From: Candidatus Agathobaculum intestinipullorum
Lineage (GTDB): Bacteria > Bacillota > Clostridia > Oscillospirales > Butyricicoccaceae
Assembly (NCBI GenBank): GCA_019117485.1
Contig: DWZQ01000015.1
Coordinates: 28,813 to 92,812, forward strand
Length of the DNA: 64,000 nt
Reading direction: 5' to 3'
Made by a program: the position numbers and the translations under genes
The notes under the pieces: model-generated
Databases searched by the model: none
What the model saw: only the letters and a program-made list of their open reading frames with translations
What the model was told of the DNA's origin: nothing
Shown here: in pieces, positions 1 through 7,826 of the stretch
How the letters are laid out: every line of letters starts with the position of its first letter
Numbering within the stretch: position 1 is the first letter of the stretch

Positions 1-967
1 TCGAGCTTGCCAGCCCGTCGCACAGCTTCTGCAAGCTTTTCACCGAATATGCGGGGGAAATCAAGGCCGACACATCAGTTTTACTGGTTTTGACCAGCAG
101 CGCGTCGCGGATCAGGCCGAGCATCTGGTCGTACACCGCCGCAAGGTCGCGGCCTGCGTTGTAATAATCGTCAATCAATGCGACTGCCGCTGCAAGATCA
201 CCGGTTTTCAGGTGTTCGGCAAGGCGGATGCCGTCGTCCTGCCCGAGAACGCCAAGCGCCGCAGTCACGGCCTGCTCATCCACCGCCCCGGCAGCCGCCG
301 CGCGGTCGAGCATAGAAAGCGCGTCGCGCATGGCGCCGTCGGCCAGACGGGCGATCAGCCGCGCCGCACCCTCGGTCAATTCGATGCCCTCGCCTGCGGC
401 TACATCCAGCAGACGTCGGGCAATGTCCTCCGCACCGATGCGCCGGAAATCGAACCGCTGGCATCGCGACAGGATAGTCGCGGGCACCTTATGCAGCTCG
501 GTCGTTGCCAGAATAAACAGCACATGCTCGGGCGGCTCTTCAAGTGTCTTGAGCAGCGCGTTAAATGCACCGATAGACAGCATATGCACCTCGTCGATGA
601 TGAACACACGCTTTTTGACCTGTGCAGGCGTATAACGCGTCTCGTCGCGCAGGTCGCGGATGTTGTCCACACCGTTGTTGGATGCCGCGTCGATCTCGGT
701 CACGTCCAGCACGGAGCCGTCCAGAATACCACGGCAGGCCGCGCACTCGTTACACGGGTCGCCGTTTACCGGATGCTCACAGTTGACCGCACGCGCCAAT
801 ATCTTAGCGCAGGTGGTCTTGCCTGTGCCGCGCGTGCCGGTAAACAGATAGGCGTGGCTCAGGCGACCGGATTGCAGCTGTGCGCGCAGCGTGTCCGTGA
901 TGTGCTGCTGCCCGATCACGTCCGCAAAGGTCTGCGGCCGCCACTTGCGGTATAGTGCCTGATACAT
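1..967 (-). CDS. dnaX: DNA polymerase III subunit gamma/tau, C-terminus beyond window
   Basis: This is the clamp-loader ATPase of the replisome. The minus-strand frame starts at an ATG at 967 (MYQALYRKWRPQTFADVIGQ, the family's standard N-terminus) and stays open to base 1, so about 322 residues of a usual 500-600 are present. A Walker A (GTRGTGKT), a four-cysteine zinc module (CEHPVNGDPCNECAAC), a DEVH-type Walker B (IIDEVHML) and sensor 1 (LATTE) can be read in order. The SRP RNA gene lies upstream on the same strand, the usual Firmicutes neighbourhood. The missing part is the tau-specific C-terminus. Confidence 0.97.
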   Translation of the reverse strand, partial: MYQALYRKWRPQTFADVIGQQHITDTLRAQLQSGRLSHAYLFTGTRGTGKTTCAKILARAVNCEHPVNGDPCNECAACRGILDGSVLDVTEIDAASNNGVDNIRDLRDETRYTPAQVKKRVFIIDEVHMLSIGAFNALLKTLEEPPEHVLFILATTELHKVPATILSRCQRFDFRRIGAEDIARRLLDVAAGEGIELTEGAARLIARLADGAMRDALSMLDRAAAAGAVDEQAVTAALGVLGQDDGIRLAEHLKTGDLAAAVALIDDYYNAGRDLAAVYDQMLGLIRDALLVKTSKTDVSALISPAYSVKSLQKLCDGLASS

Positions 968-1002
968 GCGCCAACTCCTCTCCTGCCCGTGATACCACAA
1001 AA

Positions 1003-1024
1003 GAGGCGGGCGCAAGCCCGCCTC
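1003..1024 (-). terminator. Rho-independent terminator between SRP RNA and dnaX
   Basis: On the minus strand GAGGCGGGC and GCCCGCCTC pair perfectly (9 bp) around a four-base loop and are followed by TTTTG. It lies downstream of the SRP RNA and just upstream of dnaX, so it probably ends the RNA transcript or attenuates entry into dnaX. Confidence 0.65.
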
Positions 1025-1037
1025 CCAGCGTTCTCCT

Positions 1038-1194
1038 GCGCGCTACGCGCGCCATTTGATAAAAAGTCTGGCTCCGCCGGACTTTTTATACCAGTCGGAG
1101 CAAAAGTTTCGCTTGTCGGAACTTTTGTCCCGTTTGGATGTATCCGGGCATCGCCCGGTACATCCCACTCGCTTGAAAGCGTGGTTTCAAGCGA
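1038..1194. repeat. Array of four to five adjacent hairpins downstream of SRP RNA
   Basis: Inverted repeats tile this interval almost end to end: GCGCGC-TAC-GCGCGC near 1038-1052, AAAAAGTC...GACTTTTT at 1061-1087, CAAAAGTT...AACTTTTG at 1101-1127, GATGTA-T-CCGGGC-ATC-GCCCGG-TACATC at 1137-1164 (outer stem, one-base bulge, inner stem), and CGCTTGAAA...TTTCAAGCG at 1169-1194. A second array of the same style lies at 10989-11160. No function is known to me; no believable coding frame is present. Confidence 0.7.
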
Positions 1195-1196
1195 AA

Positions 1197-1504
1197 TCTG
1201 TTCAGCGCCCCACAAGACCGCACGCGAGCGATTCGAAAGCGTGCTCCCGGCTGCCTTTCTGCGGTTTGGGCTCAAGATCGGCAGATCTGCGGCACACGAT
1301 GGTTTCCGCTTAATGCTGCTCGGTTCCCCGCCTGACATGGTTCACAGTCCTCCGTTGCGCAGTACCGGTCTCTCATCACCCTGTTGGCAGCTGCCTCGCC
1401 ACGCGCACGTCCCTCTTCGCCCGCATCATCCCCGCTGTAGCGGATTGCGGGTACAGGACACCGCTAACGCCCCGATGTGTGCGGCCTTGTGCGGCGCTGA
1501 ACAG
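1197..1504 (-). ncRNA. ffs: Signal recognition particle RNA, large Firmicutes type
   Basis: This is the RNA scaffold of the signal recognition particle, which binds Ffh and targets membrane proteins. The helix 8 signature CAGG-CGG-GGAA-CCG-AGCA, with its GGAA tetraloop and asymmetric loop, can be read on the minus strand near 1330, preceded by the conserved GTGAACCATGT. The 5' domain carries the Alu-like element GTTAGCGGTGTCCTGTACC followed by GCAATCCGCT. The 5' end (TGTTCAGCGCC...CACAAGG) pairs with the 3' end (CTTGTGGGGCGCTGAACA), which sets both boundaries within a few bases. About 305 nt fits the large class. Confidence 0.93.
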
Positions 1505-1539
1505 ATATTCGGTTGTTAGTTTATGCGTTTTGTCGGTCG

Positions 1540-4104
1540 TTATGCTTCGGGGTCATCCGGCGAAGGTGTGACAGGCTCCTCACCGCCACCAGTTTCGCCG
1601 CCGGTGCCACCACCGGTTTCGCCACCAGTGCCACCGCCGGTTTCGCCACCAGTGCCACCGCCGGTTTCACCACCGGTACCGCCACCAGTTTCGCCGCCGG
1701 TGCCGCCGCCGGTTTCACCACCTGTGCCGCCGCCGGTTTCGCCACCAGTACCACCGCCGGTTTCACCGCCAGTTTCGCCACCTGTGCCGCCGCCGGTTTC
1801 ACCGCCGGTGCTACCACCTTCCGGATCACTCGGTGTCACAGCTTCCCCTGTCTCGGGATCAATGGAGGGGTCGTTAGGATCAGCCGGTTTCTCTTCCTCC
1901 GGCTTCTTTTCTTCTTCCTTCTCCTCCTCTTCCTCTTCCTTCCAATCAGTTACGCCGACCTTCGCGAAGTTGTAGCTGGTGGTAATGCCCTGATGGCTAC
2001 AAGTCTCCGTCGGCACCTCATCGTTCCAGAAGCGGCCGGATGCTGCGCGGCCTGCCGCGCGGCAAGCGCCGGACGCCAGCAAACCAGTATCCATACAGTA
2101 GGTCACGGTTGTGAAGTCCTGCGGGTGCGAGTCAAACACAAGACCGGAGTCGCCCGCGTGTACTTTTTGCATCACCTTGAGCCAGATTGCCGCTGCATTG
2201 CGGCCATACAAGCCATTCAGCGTGTAGTTGTGTTCATAACCGACCCATACCGCACCGGAATACTGCGGCGTTACACCGCAGAACCAGATATCGGTATTCG
2301 AGGTCGTCGTACCGGTCTTACCAGCGGTCTGCACGCCCGAGATCTGCGTGCCGGACGCAGTACCGTACGCGGTAACGTTCTGCATGCACTCGAGCATATA
2401 GTACGCCGTGCGCACATTTTCAAAGCCCAAATCGGTGCTGGGGGTGTTTTCAATGACGATATTGCCTTCGGAGTCGAGCACCTTGGTATAGGTGCGCGTG
2501 CCGCCGAAAACGCCTTCATTGATGAAGGAGGAGAATCCCCCCGCCATTTCGCGCACGGTCACGCCATCAGTCAGCGCGCCGAGTGCCAGCGGCGAGTAGT
2601 CGATATCGCTCTTAACGGTGCCGTCTTCGTAGGTGCGGCTGCCAACCAGCTGGATGCCCAACCGCTGGGTCATGAAATCGTAGGACGCTTGCGGCGTCAG
2701 CATGTCCATAACCTGCACGGCAACGGTGTTAACCGAACTGGTGATACCGCTCTTGATCGACAATGCGCTGCCGGTCGGCATTTTGCCGTCGTTCATCGGC
2801 CACGGCTTTCCGTCGTCTCCGATATAGAGCGGCTTGTCATATACCGTGGTCGAGGGGGTAATGATACCCTTATCCATCGCCGGGCCGTATGTCGACAAGG
2901 GTTTGATCGACGAACCGGGCTGTCTGCGCGCATCGGTCGCAAACGAGAAGCCGAGTTTATCGTTCTTTTCACCGCGGCCGCCTGCAATACCCTTGATATT
3001 ACCCTGTTTATCGGTAATGACCATCGCGCTTTGTGGGCGCTCGCCGTATTTTTCGGTGTTCGGGAAGTTGGAATCGTCCGCCCAGACCTCGTCCAGCGCC
3101 TTCTGCACGTCGAGGTCGATCGTTGCATAGATCTTCAGGCCGCCCGAGTTGACCATATTTCTGGCCACCGTTTCGGAATAGCCCTTCTGCTCCATCAGAT
3201 CGTTGACGAGATCCTTAACGACCGCATCGGTAAAGTAGGTGTAAGGCTCGCCCACTTCTTCCACATAATCCTCATAGGGACGGTAAACCAGTTCCTCTGC
3301 CAGTGCAGCATCATGGTCAGCCTGCGAAATCATGCCCAGTTCGAGCATTTTATCCAGGATGTCGCCCTGACGCTCCTTGACCTTATCGGGATGGTTGTAT
3401 ACGTCATAAATCGACGGGTTGTTGGTCAGGCCCGCGAGAACCGCACATTCGGCCAGCGTCAGCTCGGATACGTCCTTATTGAAATAACGGTCGGCCGCGG
3501 TCTGCACGCCATAGCAGCGGTAGCCGAGGTAGATCGTATTAAGGTACATGGTCAGGATGCGGTCTTTGTCGTTGATCTCATTCTCCAGCGCAATCGCGCG
3601 GAAAATTTCATTGATCTTACGCTTGACCGAGTAATCCTTCTCGTCGGTCGCATTTTTGATCAGCTGCTGCGTGATCGTCGAGCCACCGTACTGGTCGCCG
3701 CCGACCAGCCAGCCCTTGACCGCGCCCAGCGTGCGCTTCCAGTCCACGCCGCTGTGCTTATAAAAGCGTTCGTCCTCGATGGCGACGGCAGCATCCTTCA
3801 GATACTGCGGGATTTTTTCACTGTCGACCCACTCGCGGCTTTCCAAACCGCTGAGCGTGGCATACAGCGTTTCTGTGCCCGTTTCGTCGTCGACTGCATA
3901 AATGAACGAGTTCAGATTCAGGCCGAGGTTCGTGCTTAATTCGACCGCCGTCTCCTGCGCGGACGGGTTGATGTACGAATGGATATAATATGCAAATGCC
4001 ATGCCGCAGAAGCAGGCGCACAGCACACCGATGAGCAGCAGCGTCAAAATCACACGGGAGATTACACGCAAGACGCCGTGCCCTCTTTTTTTGCCATTTG
4101 CCAA
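1540..4104 (-). CDS. pbpA: Class A penicillin-binding protein (PBP1A type) with Gly/Thr/Glu repeat tail
   Basis: This bifunctional peptidoglycan synthase has an N-terminal membrane anchor (residues about 13-40), a glycosyltransferase domain with EDERFYKH at 110-117 and GGSTITQQ, and a transpeptidase domain with SSIK (398-401), SSVN (456-459) and KTGT (596-599). All catalytic motifs are intact. I prefer the TTG at 4104 because AGGAGGAG lies six bases before it; an upstream ATG at 4185 would add 27 residues without a good ribosome site. After an acidic Glu/Lys/Pro stretch the last roughly 85 residues are GGETGGGT-like repeats, probably a flexible wall-spanning tail. Confidence 0.93.
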   Translation of the reverse strand: MANGKKRGHGVLRVISRVILTLLLIGVLCACFCGMAFAYYIHSYINPSAQETAVELSTNLGLNLNSFIYAVDDETGTETLYATLSGLESREWVDSEKIPQYLKDAAVAIEDERFYKHSGVDWKRTLGAVKGWLVGGDQYGGSTITQQLIKNATDEKDYSVKRKINEIFRAIALENEINDKDRILTMYLNTIYLGYRCYGVQTAADRYFNKDVSELTLAECAVLAGLTNNPSIYDVYNHPDKVKERQGDILDKMLELGMISQADHDAALAEELVYRPYEDYVEEVGEPYTYFTDAVVKDLVNDLMEQKGYSETVARNMVNSGGLKIYATIDLDVQKALDEVWADDSNFPNTEKYGERPQSAMVITDKQGNIKGIAGGRGEKNDKLGFSFATDARRQPGSSIKPLSTYGPAMDKGIITPSTTVYDKPLYIGDDGKPWPMNDGKMPTGSALSIKSGITSSVNTVAVQVMDMLTPQASYDFMTQRLGIQLVGSRTYEDGTVKSDIDYSPLALGALTDGVTVREMAGGFSSFINEGVFGGTRTYTKVLDSEGNIVIENTPSTDLGFENVRTAYYMLECMQNVTAYGTASGTQISGVQTAGKTGTTTSNTDIWFCGVTPQYSGAVWVGYEHNYTLNGLYGRNAAAIWLKVMQKVHAGDSGLVFDSHPQDFTTVTYCMDTGLLASGACRAAGRAASGRFWNDEVPTETCSHQGITTSYNFAKVGVTDWKEEEEEEKEEEKKPEEEKPADPNDPSIDPETGEAVTPSDPEGGSTGGETGGGTGGETGGETGGGTGGETGGGTGGETGGGTGGETGGGTGGETGGGTGGETGGGTGGETGGGTGGETGGGEEPVTPSPDDPEA
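1577..1815 (-). repeat. Tandem 24-bp coding repeat, C-terminus of PBP1A
   Basis: About ten imperfect copies of a unit coding for GGETGGGT (24 bp) make up the end of the penicillin-binding protein gene. One unit is shortened (GGETGGET), which suggests slippage, and the length probably varies between strains. Confidence 0.85.
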
Positions 4105-4342
4105 TTCGGTCTCCTCCTTGCCCGCTCTCGTTTTTCCGTCCATACTGGTTCGGACGCGGGCAGCATCCGTTTTGTTCCCCGGCACGGGGATTTTTTGCGG
4201 TTTACACCGCTATGCGGGAACCATCCCCCAGGCTACCGATTCCGGGTGGGACAGTTGTTCCGAGTTATTATACCACACAAAACCGCACATTAAAAGCCCG
4301 TTTCATAGGGATGGGCAGTTTTATGCCGTAGCCGCCGCGGCT

Positions 4343-4371
4343 ATTATACCACAGAATGCCGCAGATTCCAA
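4343..4371 (-). promoter_or_regulatory. Housekeeping promoter for PBP1A gene
   Basis: On the minus strand TTGGAA and a perfect TATAAT are 17 bases apart, a vegetative sigma-A promoter. The transcript would have a leader of about 230 nt. A second TATAAT at 4267-4272 has only a weak TTTTAA -35 box. Confidence 0.6.
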
Positions 4372-4392
4372 ACAAATTTTGCACCGCCCTAC

Positions 4393-4420
4393 GAATAATT
4401 TGCATTTTCGTGGGAATACT
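4393..4420 (+). promoter_or_regulatory. Candidate forespore (sigma-F/sigma-G-like) promoter
   Basis: GAATA, 14 bases, then GGGAATACT resembles the B. subtilis sigma-F pattern GYATA-N15-GGNNANAHT. It sits about 40 bases upstream of the bofC-like start. Forespore expression would fit both this gene and pdaA downstream, but the match is short. Confidence 0.35.
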
Positions 4421-4457
4421 CAAGGAAAACCCAACAAAACGGTAAGGGGGATTTCCC

Positions 4458-4790
4458 ATGATGCAGGGCTTTTACATGCTCGCGCTGCAACGTGCCCGAC
4501 GGCAGCGCCGCATCGCGCTGACGGCCTGTGCGGCGGCGCTCATCAGCGCTTTTTTGGCCGCGCGCGTCTGGTTTGCGGCGCCCGCCATGCCCGCTGCGGC
4601 CTCGGCCGAGCCATATGTCGCGCTGAGCGAAAACGGGCAGTTGGTCGTCTTGCGTGGCGGCGAAATCGTGCTGCGCACCGCGATCGACACCCGCACGCTG
4701 CCGCAGGCCGACCGCGAAGTGCTCGACGAAGGGATCGTGCTCGACGACGAGGTTGCGCTGGCGCGGCTGCTGGAGGACTACGGCTCGTAA
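4458..4790 (+). CDS. Small membrane-anchored protein with BofC-like C-terminal domain
   Basis: This 110-residue protein has one N-terminal membrane segment (about residues 20-45) and a short extracytoplasmic domain. Its pattern YVALSENGQLVVLRGGEI, then LPQADREVLDEGI, then LARLLEDYGS resembles the C-terminal domain of BofC, the forespore-secreted inhibitor that delays sigma-K processing in B. subtilis. The start is preceded by AAGGGGG seven bases upstream. The sporulation gene pdaA lies 73 bases downstream on the same strand. The family assignment rests on this short C-terminal pattern and the context; the exact role is inferred. Confidence 0.6.
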   Translation: MMQGFYMLALQRARRQRRIALTACAAALISAFLAARVWFAAPAMPAAASAEPYVALSENGQLVVLRGGEIVLRTAIDTRTLPQADREVLDEGIVLDDEVALARLLEDYGS

Positions 4791-4808
4791 CCGCGCAGCC
4801 GTCTTTTT
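4781..4808 (+). terminator. Possible weak terminator after bofC-like gene
   Basis: CGGCT and AGCCG form a five-base stem around an eleven-base loop overlapping the stop codon, followed by TCTTTTTT. It would only partly separate this gene from pdaA. Confidence 0.35.
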
Positions 4809-4863
4809 TGCGGCATAACCCTCCCCCGCGCTGCATACCGTAGTGCCAGAGGGGGCGTTACTT

Positions 4864-5703
4864 ATGTTCATCACCATCACCCGTGACACGCTGTACCGCA
4901 TTGGCGCGGCGGCGGGCGTATGCGCGCTGCTGGTCGCGCTGTTCTTCCTCGTCCCGCACGAGGATGGCAGCGCGGCGCAAGCCGCGGCCGAGGCGGAAAG
5001 CGCCGTGCCTGCGTCCATCAGCGACTGGGGCCTGTCCTTTCAAACCGAGGGGCAACCGCCCGTTGGCAACGTACCGGCCGACACGCTGCTGCAATGGGAC
5101 GCCTACTATGTCGGCGACACCAGCAAAAACACCATTTACCTGACCTTTGACGCAGGCTACGAAAACGGCAACACGGGCGCAATCCTTGACGCACTGAAAA
5201 AGCACAACGCGCCCGCCTGCTTCTTTGTTGTGGGCAACTTCATCGACTCCGCACCCGATCTGGTGCAGCGCATGGTTGATGAGGGGCACATCGTCGGCAA
5301 CCATACGCTGCACCATCCGGATATGTCGGCCATCGCGGACAAGGAGGCATTCGCTGCCGAACTGAACGGACTGGAAGAGAAATTCACCGCACTGACCGGC
5401 CAGCCGATGCAGAAATTCTACCGCCCACCGCAGGGCAAATTCAGCGAGGAAAACCTAAAACAGGCGCAGGGGCTGGGTTATACAACGGTATTCTGGTCGC
5501 TGGCATATGTGGATTGGTACACCGACAACCAGCCGACCGACGAACAGGCGTTTTCCAAGCTGATGCCGCGCATCCATAGCGGCGCAATCGTGCTGCTGCA
5601 CTCAACCAGCGAAACCAACGCGCGTATCCTCGACGAGCTGCTCACCCGCTGGGAAAACGAGGGCTATGTGTTCGGCAGTCTGGCCGACCTGACGGCAGGC
5701 TAA
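4864..5703 (+). CDS. pdaA: Polysaccharide deacetylase, PdaA-like (spore cortex muramic delta-lactam)
   Basis: This extracytoplasmic enzyme of carbohydrate esterase family 4 removes acetyl groups from N-acetylmuramic acid during delta-lactam formation in spore cortex. The start chosen is the ATG at 4864, nine bases after AGAGGGGGC; a GTG at 4843 is possible. An N-terminal membrane segment is followed by the NodB-type domain: TFDAGYENG (the PdaA form of motif 1), HTLHHP with the metal-binding histidines, RPPQGKFSE, and LLHS near the end. The length of 279 residues fits PdaA. Germinating spores need the lactam for cortex lysis. Confidence 0.88.
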   Translation: MFITITRDTLYRIGAAAGVCALLVALFFLVPHEDGSAAQAAAEAESAVPASISDWGLSFQTEGQPPVGNVPADTLLQWDAYYVGDTSKNTIYLTFDAGYENGNTGAILDALKKHNAPACFFVVGNFIDSAPDLVQRMVDEGHIVGNHTLHHPDMSAIADKEAFAAELNGLEEKFTALTGQPMQKFYRPPQGKFSEENLKQAQGLGYTTVFWSLAYVDWYTDNQPTDEQAFSKLMPRIHSGAIVLLHSTSETNARILDELLTRWENEGYVFGSLADLTAG

Positions 5704-5903
5704 TCAGCGCAAGCGGCTTCCTCTGCGTCCTGCATTGCCTGCTCAAGCGCACCGCGGACATCCGCAAGGCTCATGCGGATGCCCGCGGTTTCGATGCGCT
5801 CGGAAAGCCCTGCCACCGCGCCGAACAGTCGCAGATAGGCAGCTTTATAGTGCAATTCAGACGGATTACCCATGTTACTTTCGGTTATCAGATTCACACT
5901 CAT
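5700..5903 (-). CDS. Small protein of unknown function
   Basis: A 67-residue frame, mostly helical, that I do not recognise. AAGGG lies seven bases before the ATG at 5903; an ATG at 5927 would add eight residues. Its stop codon overlaps the stop of pdaA, which converges from the left, and it is transcribed divergently from the XRE regulator at 5990. The acidic end EQAMQDAEEAACAD suggests a soluble cytoplasmic protein. Confidence 0.5.
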   Translation of the reverse strand: MSVNLITESNMGNPSELHYKAAYLRLFGAVAGLSERIETAGIRMSLADVRGALEQAMQDAEEAACAD

Positions 5904-5989
5904 CACCTCGCCCTTATTATGTGCCATTTTGACGCAAAAGGCAAGTATCTCTTATCCAACCGATATACTTAATTTCATGAGGTGGTGGA

Positions 5990-6205
5990 ATGAAGCTGCG
6001 TATCAAAGACCTAAGGGAAGACCGCGATTTCAGTCAGGAAACTGTCGCACAAGCACTTCACATCCCCCGCGCAACCTATTGCAATTACGAAACCGGCCGC
6101 CGCAACATCCCCAATGACCTGTTATGTGCCTTGGCCGACTTTTATAATGTCAGTTTGGACTACCTGCTTGGCCGTTCGGATGATGCTTCTCCCTTCCGCA
6201 AATAA
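5990..6205 (+). CDS. XRE-family DNA-binding regulator
   Basis: A 71-residue protein made almost entirely of one Cro/C1-type helix-turn-helix: LREDRDFSQETVAQALHI, then YCNYETGRRNIP and LADFYNVSLDYLLGR, the classic end of the HTH_3 fold. GAGGTGGTGGA sits directly before the ATG. It probably acts as a small repressor. The neighbouring divergent 67-residue gene is a candidate target, and a terminator follows at once. Confidence 0.9.
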   Translation: MKLRIKDLREDRDFSQETVAQALHIPRATYCNYETGRRNIPNDLLCALADFYNVSLDYLLGRSDDASPFRK

Positions 6206-6232
6206 CCGCACCGACAGGTGCGGTTGTTTTTT
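6206..6232 (+). terminator. Terminator after XRE regulator
   Basis: CCGCACC-GACA-GGTGCGG is followed by TTGTTTTTT, immediately after the stop codon. Confidence 0.9.
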
Positions 6233-6250
6233 GCCCCGGCTACACGCTGC

Positions 6251-6280
6251 TTGTGTTTTCGCGCCCGCCTGTGCTATACT
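6251..6280 (+). promoter_or_regulatory. Promoter of the DUF362 ferredoxin gene
   Basis: TTGTGT, 18 bases, then TATACT, about 35 bases upstream of the start codon. Confidence 0.6.
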
Positions 6281-6314
6281 GATAACAGGGCAAGACAAGA
6301 AAGGAAGGAATCCT

Positions 6315-7436
6315 ATGGAAAAAGCCAAGGTCTATTTTGCGGATTTCCGCACGACACTAACCGAAAATTTGCAGCAAAAGCTGACCCGCCTGATGAAAAC
6401 TGCGGGCATGGACAGCATCGACTTTGACAAGAAGTTTACCGCTATCAAAATCCACTTCGGCGAGCCGGGTAACCTCGCGTTCCTGCGTCCGAACTGGGCA
6501 AAAACCGTTGCGGACTTTGTTAAGGAGCGCGGCGGCAAGCCGTTCCTGACCGACTGCAACACACTGTACGTCGGCGGACGCAAAAATGCGATCGACCATC
6601 TCGACTCGGCCTACCTCAACGGCTTTTCGCCGTTCTCCACCGGCTGCCACGTCATCATCGCGGACGGCCTGAAGGGCACGGACGAAGCCTATGTGCCGGT
6701 CGAGGGCGGCGAGTATATCAAGGAAGCCAAGATCGGACAGGCCATTATGGATGCCGATGTCTTTATCTCGCTGACCCACTTTAAAGGGCACGAAGCCAGC
6801 GGCTTTGGCGGCTGTCTGAAAAATATCGGTATGGGCTGCGGCTCACGCGCGGGCAAGATGGAGCAGCACAACGCGGGCAAGCCGTATGTACGGCAGAAGC
6901 ACTGCATCGGTTGCGGCATGTGCACGCGCATCTGCGCCCACAGCGCCATCACCATTACGGACAAAAAGGCTTCCATCGACCATGATAAGTGCGTCGGCTG
7001 CGGCCGCTGCATCGGCGTTTGCCCGATGGATGCCATCAGCTGCGGCTACGACGAGTCCAACATCGTTTTGAACCGCAAAATCGCAGAGTACACCAAGGCG
7101 GTTGTCGACGGCCGCCCGTGCTTCCATATTTCGCTCGTTATCGACGTGTCGCCCAACTGCGACTGCCATGCCGAGAACGATGTCGCCATCGTGCCGAACA
7201 TCGGCATGTTCGCGTCGTTTGACCCGGTCGCGCTCGATCAGGCATGCGCAGACGCGGTCAACGCCGCACCGGTCAACCCGGCCAGCCTGCTGTGCGACGA
7301 GACTGAGCACCACCACATCGACGACCCGGAAGATCACTTCCACGCCGTCCACCCGGACACCAACTGGCAGTCCGCGCTCGAGCACGCGGAAAAGCTGGGA
7401 CTGGGCACCCGTGAATACGAACTGGTGAAGATCTGA
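6315..7436 (+). CDS. DUF362 protein with two [4Fe-4S] ferredoxin motifs
   Basis: A 373-residue cytoplasmic iron-sulfur protein. The DUF362 domain occupies both ends of the chain, and two adjacent clusters sit between them: CIGCGMCTRICAHSA and CVGCGRCIGVCPMDA, each of CxxCxxCxxxC form. AAGGAAGGA precedes the ATG at 6315. Electron transfer is certain from the motifs, but the partner and substrate are unknown for this common anaerobe family. The gene is flanked by terminators and so is monocistronic. The C-terminus has a His/Asp-rich stretch (ETEHHHIDDPEDHFHAVH), possibly metal-binding. Confidence 0.9.
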   Translation: MEKAKVYFADFRTTLTENLQQKLTRLMKTAGMDSIDFDKKFTAIKIHFGEPGNLAFLRPNWAKTVADFVKERGGKPFLTDCNTLYVGGRKNAIDHLDSAYLNGFSPFSTGCHVIIADGLKGTDEAYVPVEGGEYIKEAKIGQAIMDADVFISLTHFKGHEASGFGGCLKNIGMGCGSRAGKMEQHNAGKPYVRQKHCIGCGMCTRICAHSAITITDKKASIDHDKCVGCGRCIGVCPMDAISCGYDESNIVLNRKIAEYTKAVVDGRPCFHISLVIDVSPNCDCHAENDVAIVPNIGMFASFDPVALDQACADAVNAAPVNPASLLCDETEHHHIDDPEDHFHAVHPDTNWQSALEHAEKLGLGTREYELVKI

Positions 7437-7448
7437 CAGCACATATAA

Positions 7449-7479
7449 CAAAAAGCGAGGCAAATGCCTCGCTTTTTGT
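7449..7479. terminator. Bidirectional terminator
   Basis: AAAAAGCGAGGC-AAAT-GCCTCGCTTTTT is symmetrical and serves the DUF362 gene from the left and the aroF operon end from the right. Confidence 0.92.
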
Positions 7480-7487
7480 TTTGCACG

Positions 7488-7826
7488 TTATATCCGGTTC
7501 ATTACCGCAGGCAGCACCAGCTTGCAGCCGACCATCAAAAACAGTACACCAGCCAGAACCCCTTTCGCCTTCCCGTCCCCCAGCTGTTCGCCAAGTCGGG
7601 CAAAGCTCCGCTGCATTCTCTCCTCTTTCTCTTCCAAACGGCCGAGCAGCAAACGCGCCAATAACTCGAGCACGCGGATGGTTTGCCAAAATGTCCACGC
7701 AAGCAGCAGCACAAAGCCGAAAAGCGACCGTTCCTGCGGAAAGGCAAACAGCACAAGACAGAATATCCAGCCCGCAATTGTTGCAAAGCAGTGCAAAATT
7801 ACGCCGAACCGAACGAGATCCCTCAC
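7488..7826 (-). CDS. Small membrane protein coupled to aroF
   Basis: A 112-residue frame whose GTG start at 7826 overlaps the aroF stop (GTGA), so translation is probably coupled. It has two hydrophobic segments at the N-terminal side, a charged amphipathic stretch (LLGRLEEKEERMQRSFARLGEQL) that could be a short coiled coil, and a third hydrophobic segment at the end. I do not recognise a family. A longer ATG frame would lie inside aroF and is unlikely. Confidence 0.5.
   Translation of the reverse strand: MRDLVRFGVILHCFATIAGWIFCLVLFAFPQERSLFGFVLLLAWTFWQTIRVLELLARLLLGRLEEKEERMQRSFARLGEQLGDGKAKGVLAGVLFLMVGCKLVLPAVMNRI

Larger units (their letters stand above)
4105..4457. other. Divergent intergenic region between PBP1A and bofC-like gene
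   Basis: No coding frame is convincing here. Two minus-strand TATAAT boxes in a shared GTGGTATAAT context point at the penicillin-binding protein gene, at 4267-4272 and 4343-4348. A sporulation-type promoter candidate points the other way. Confidence 0.6.

Noticed and set aside
1513..3939. Plus-strand frame of 808 codons opposite the penicillin-binding protein gene
   Set aside because: The minus strand encodes a complete class A penicillin-binding protein with all catalytic motifs; the long opposite frame is a by-product of GC-rich codon bias and the Gly repeat.
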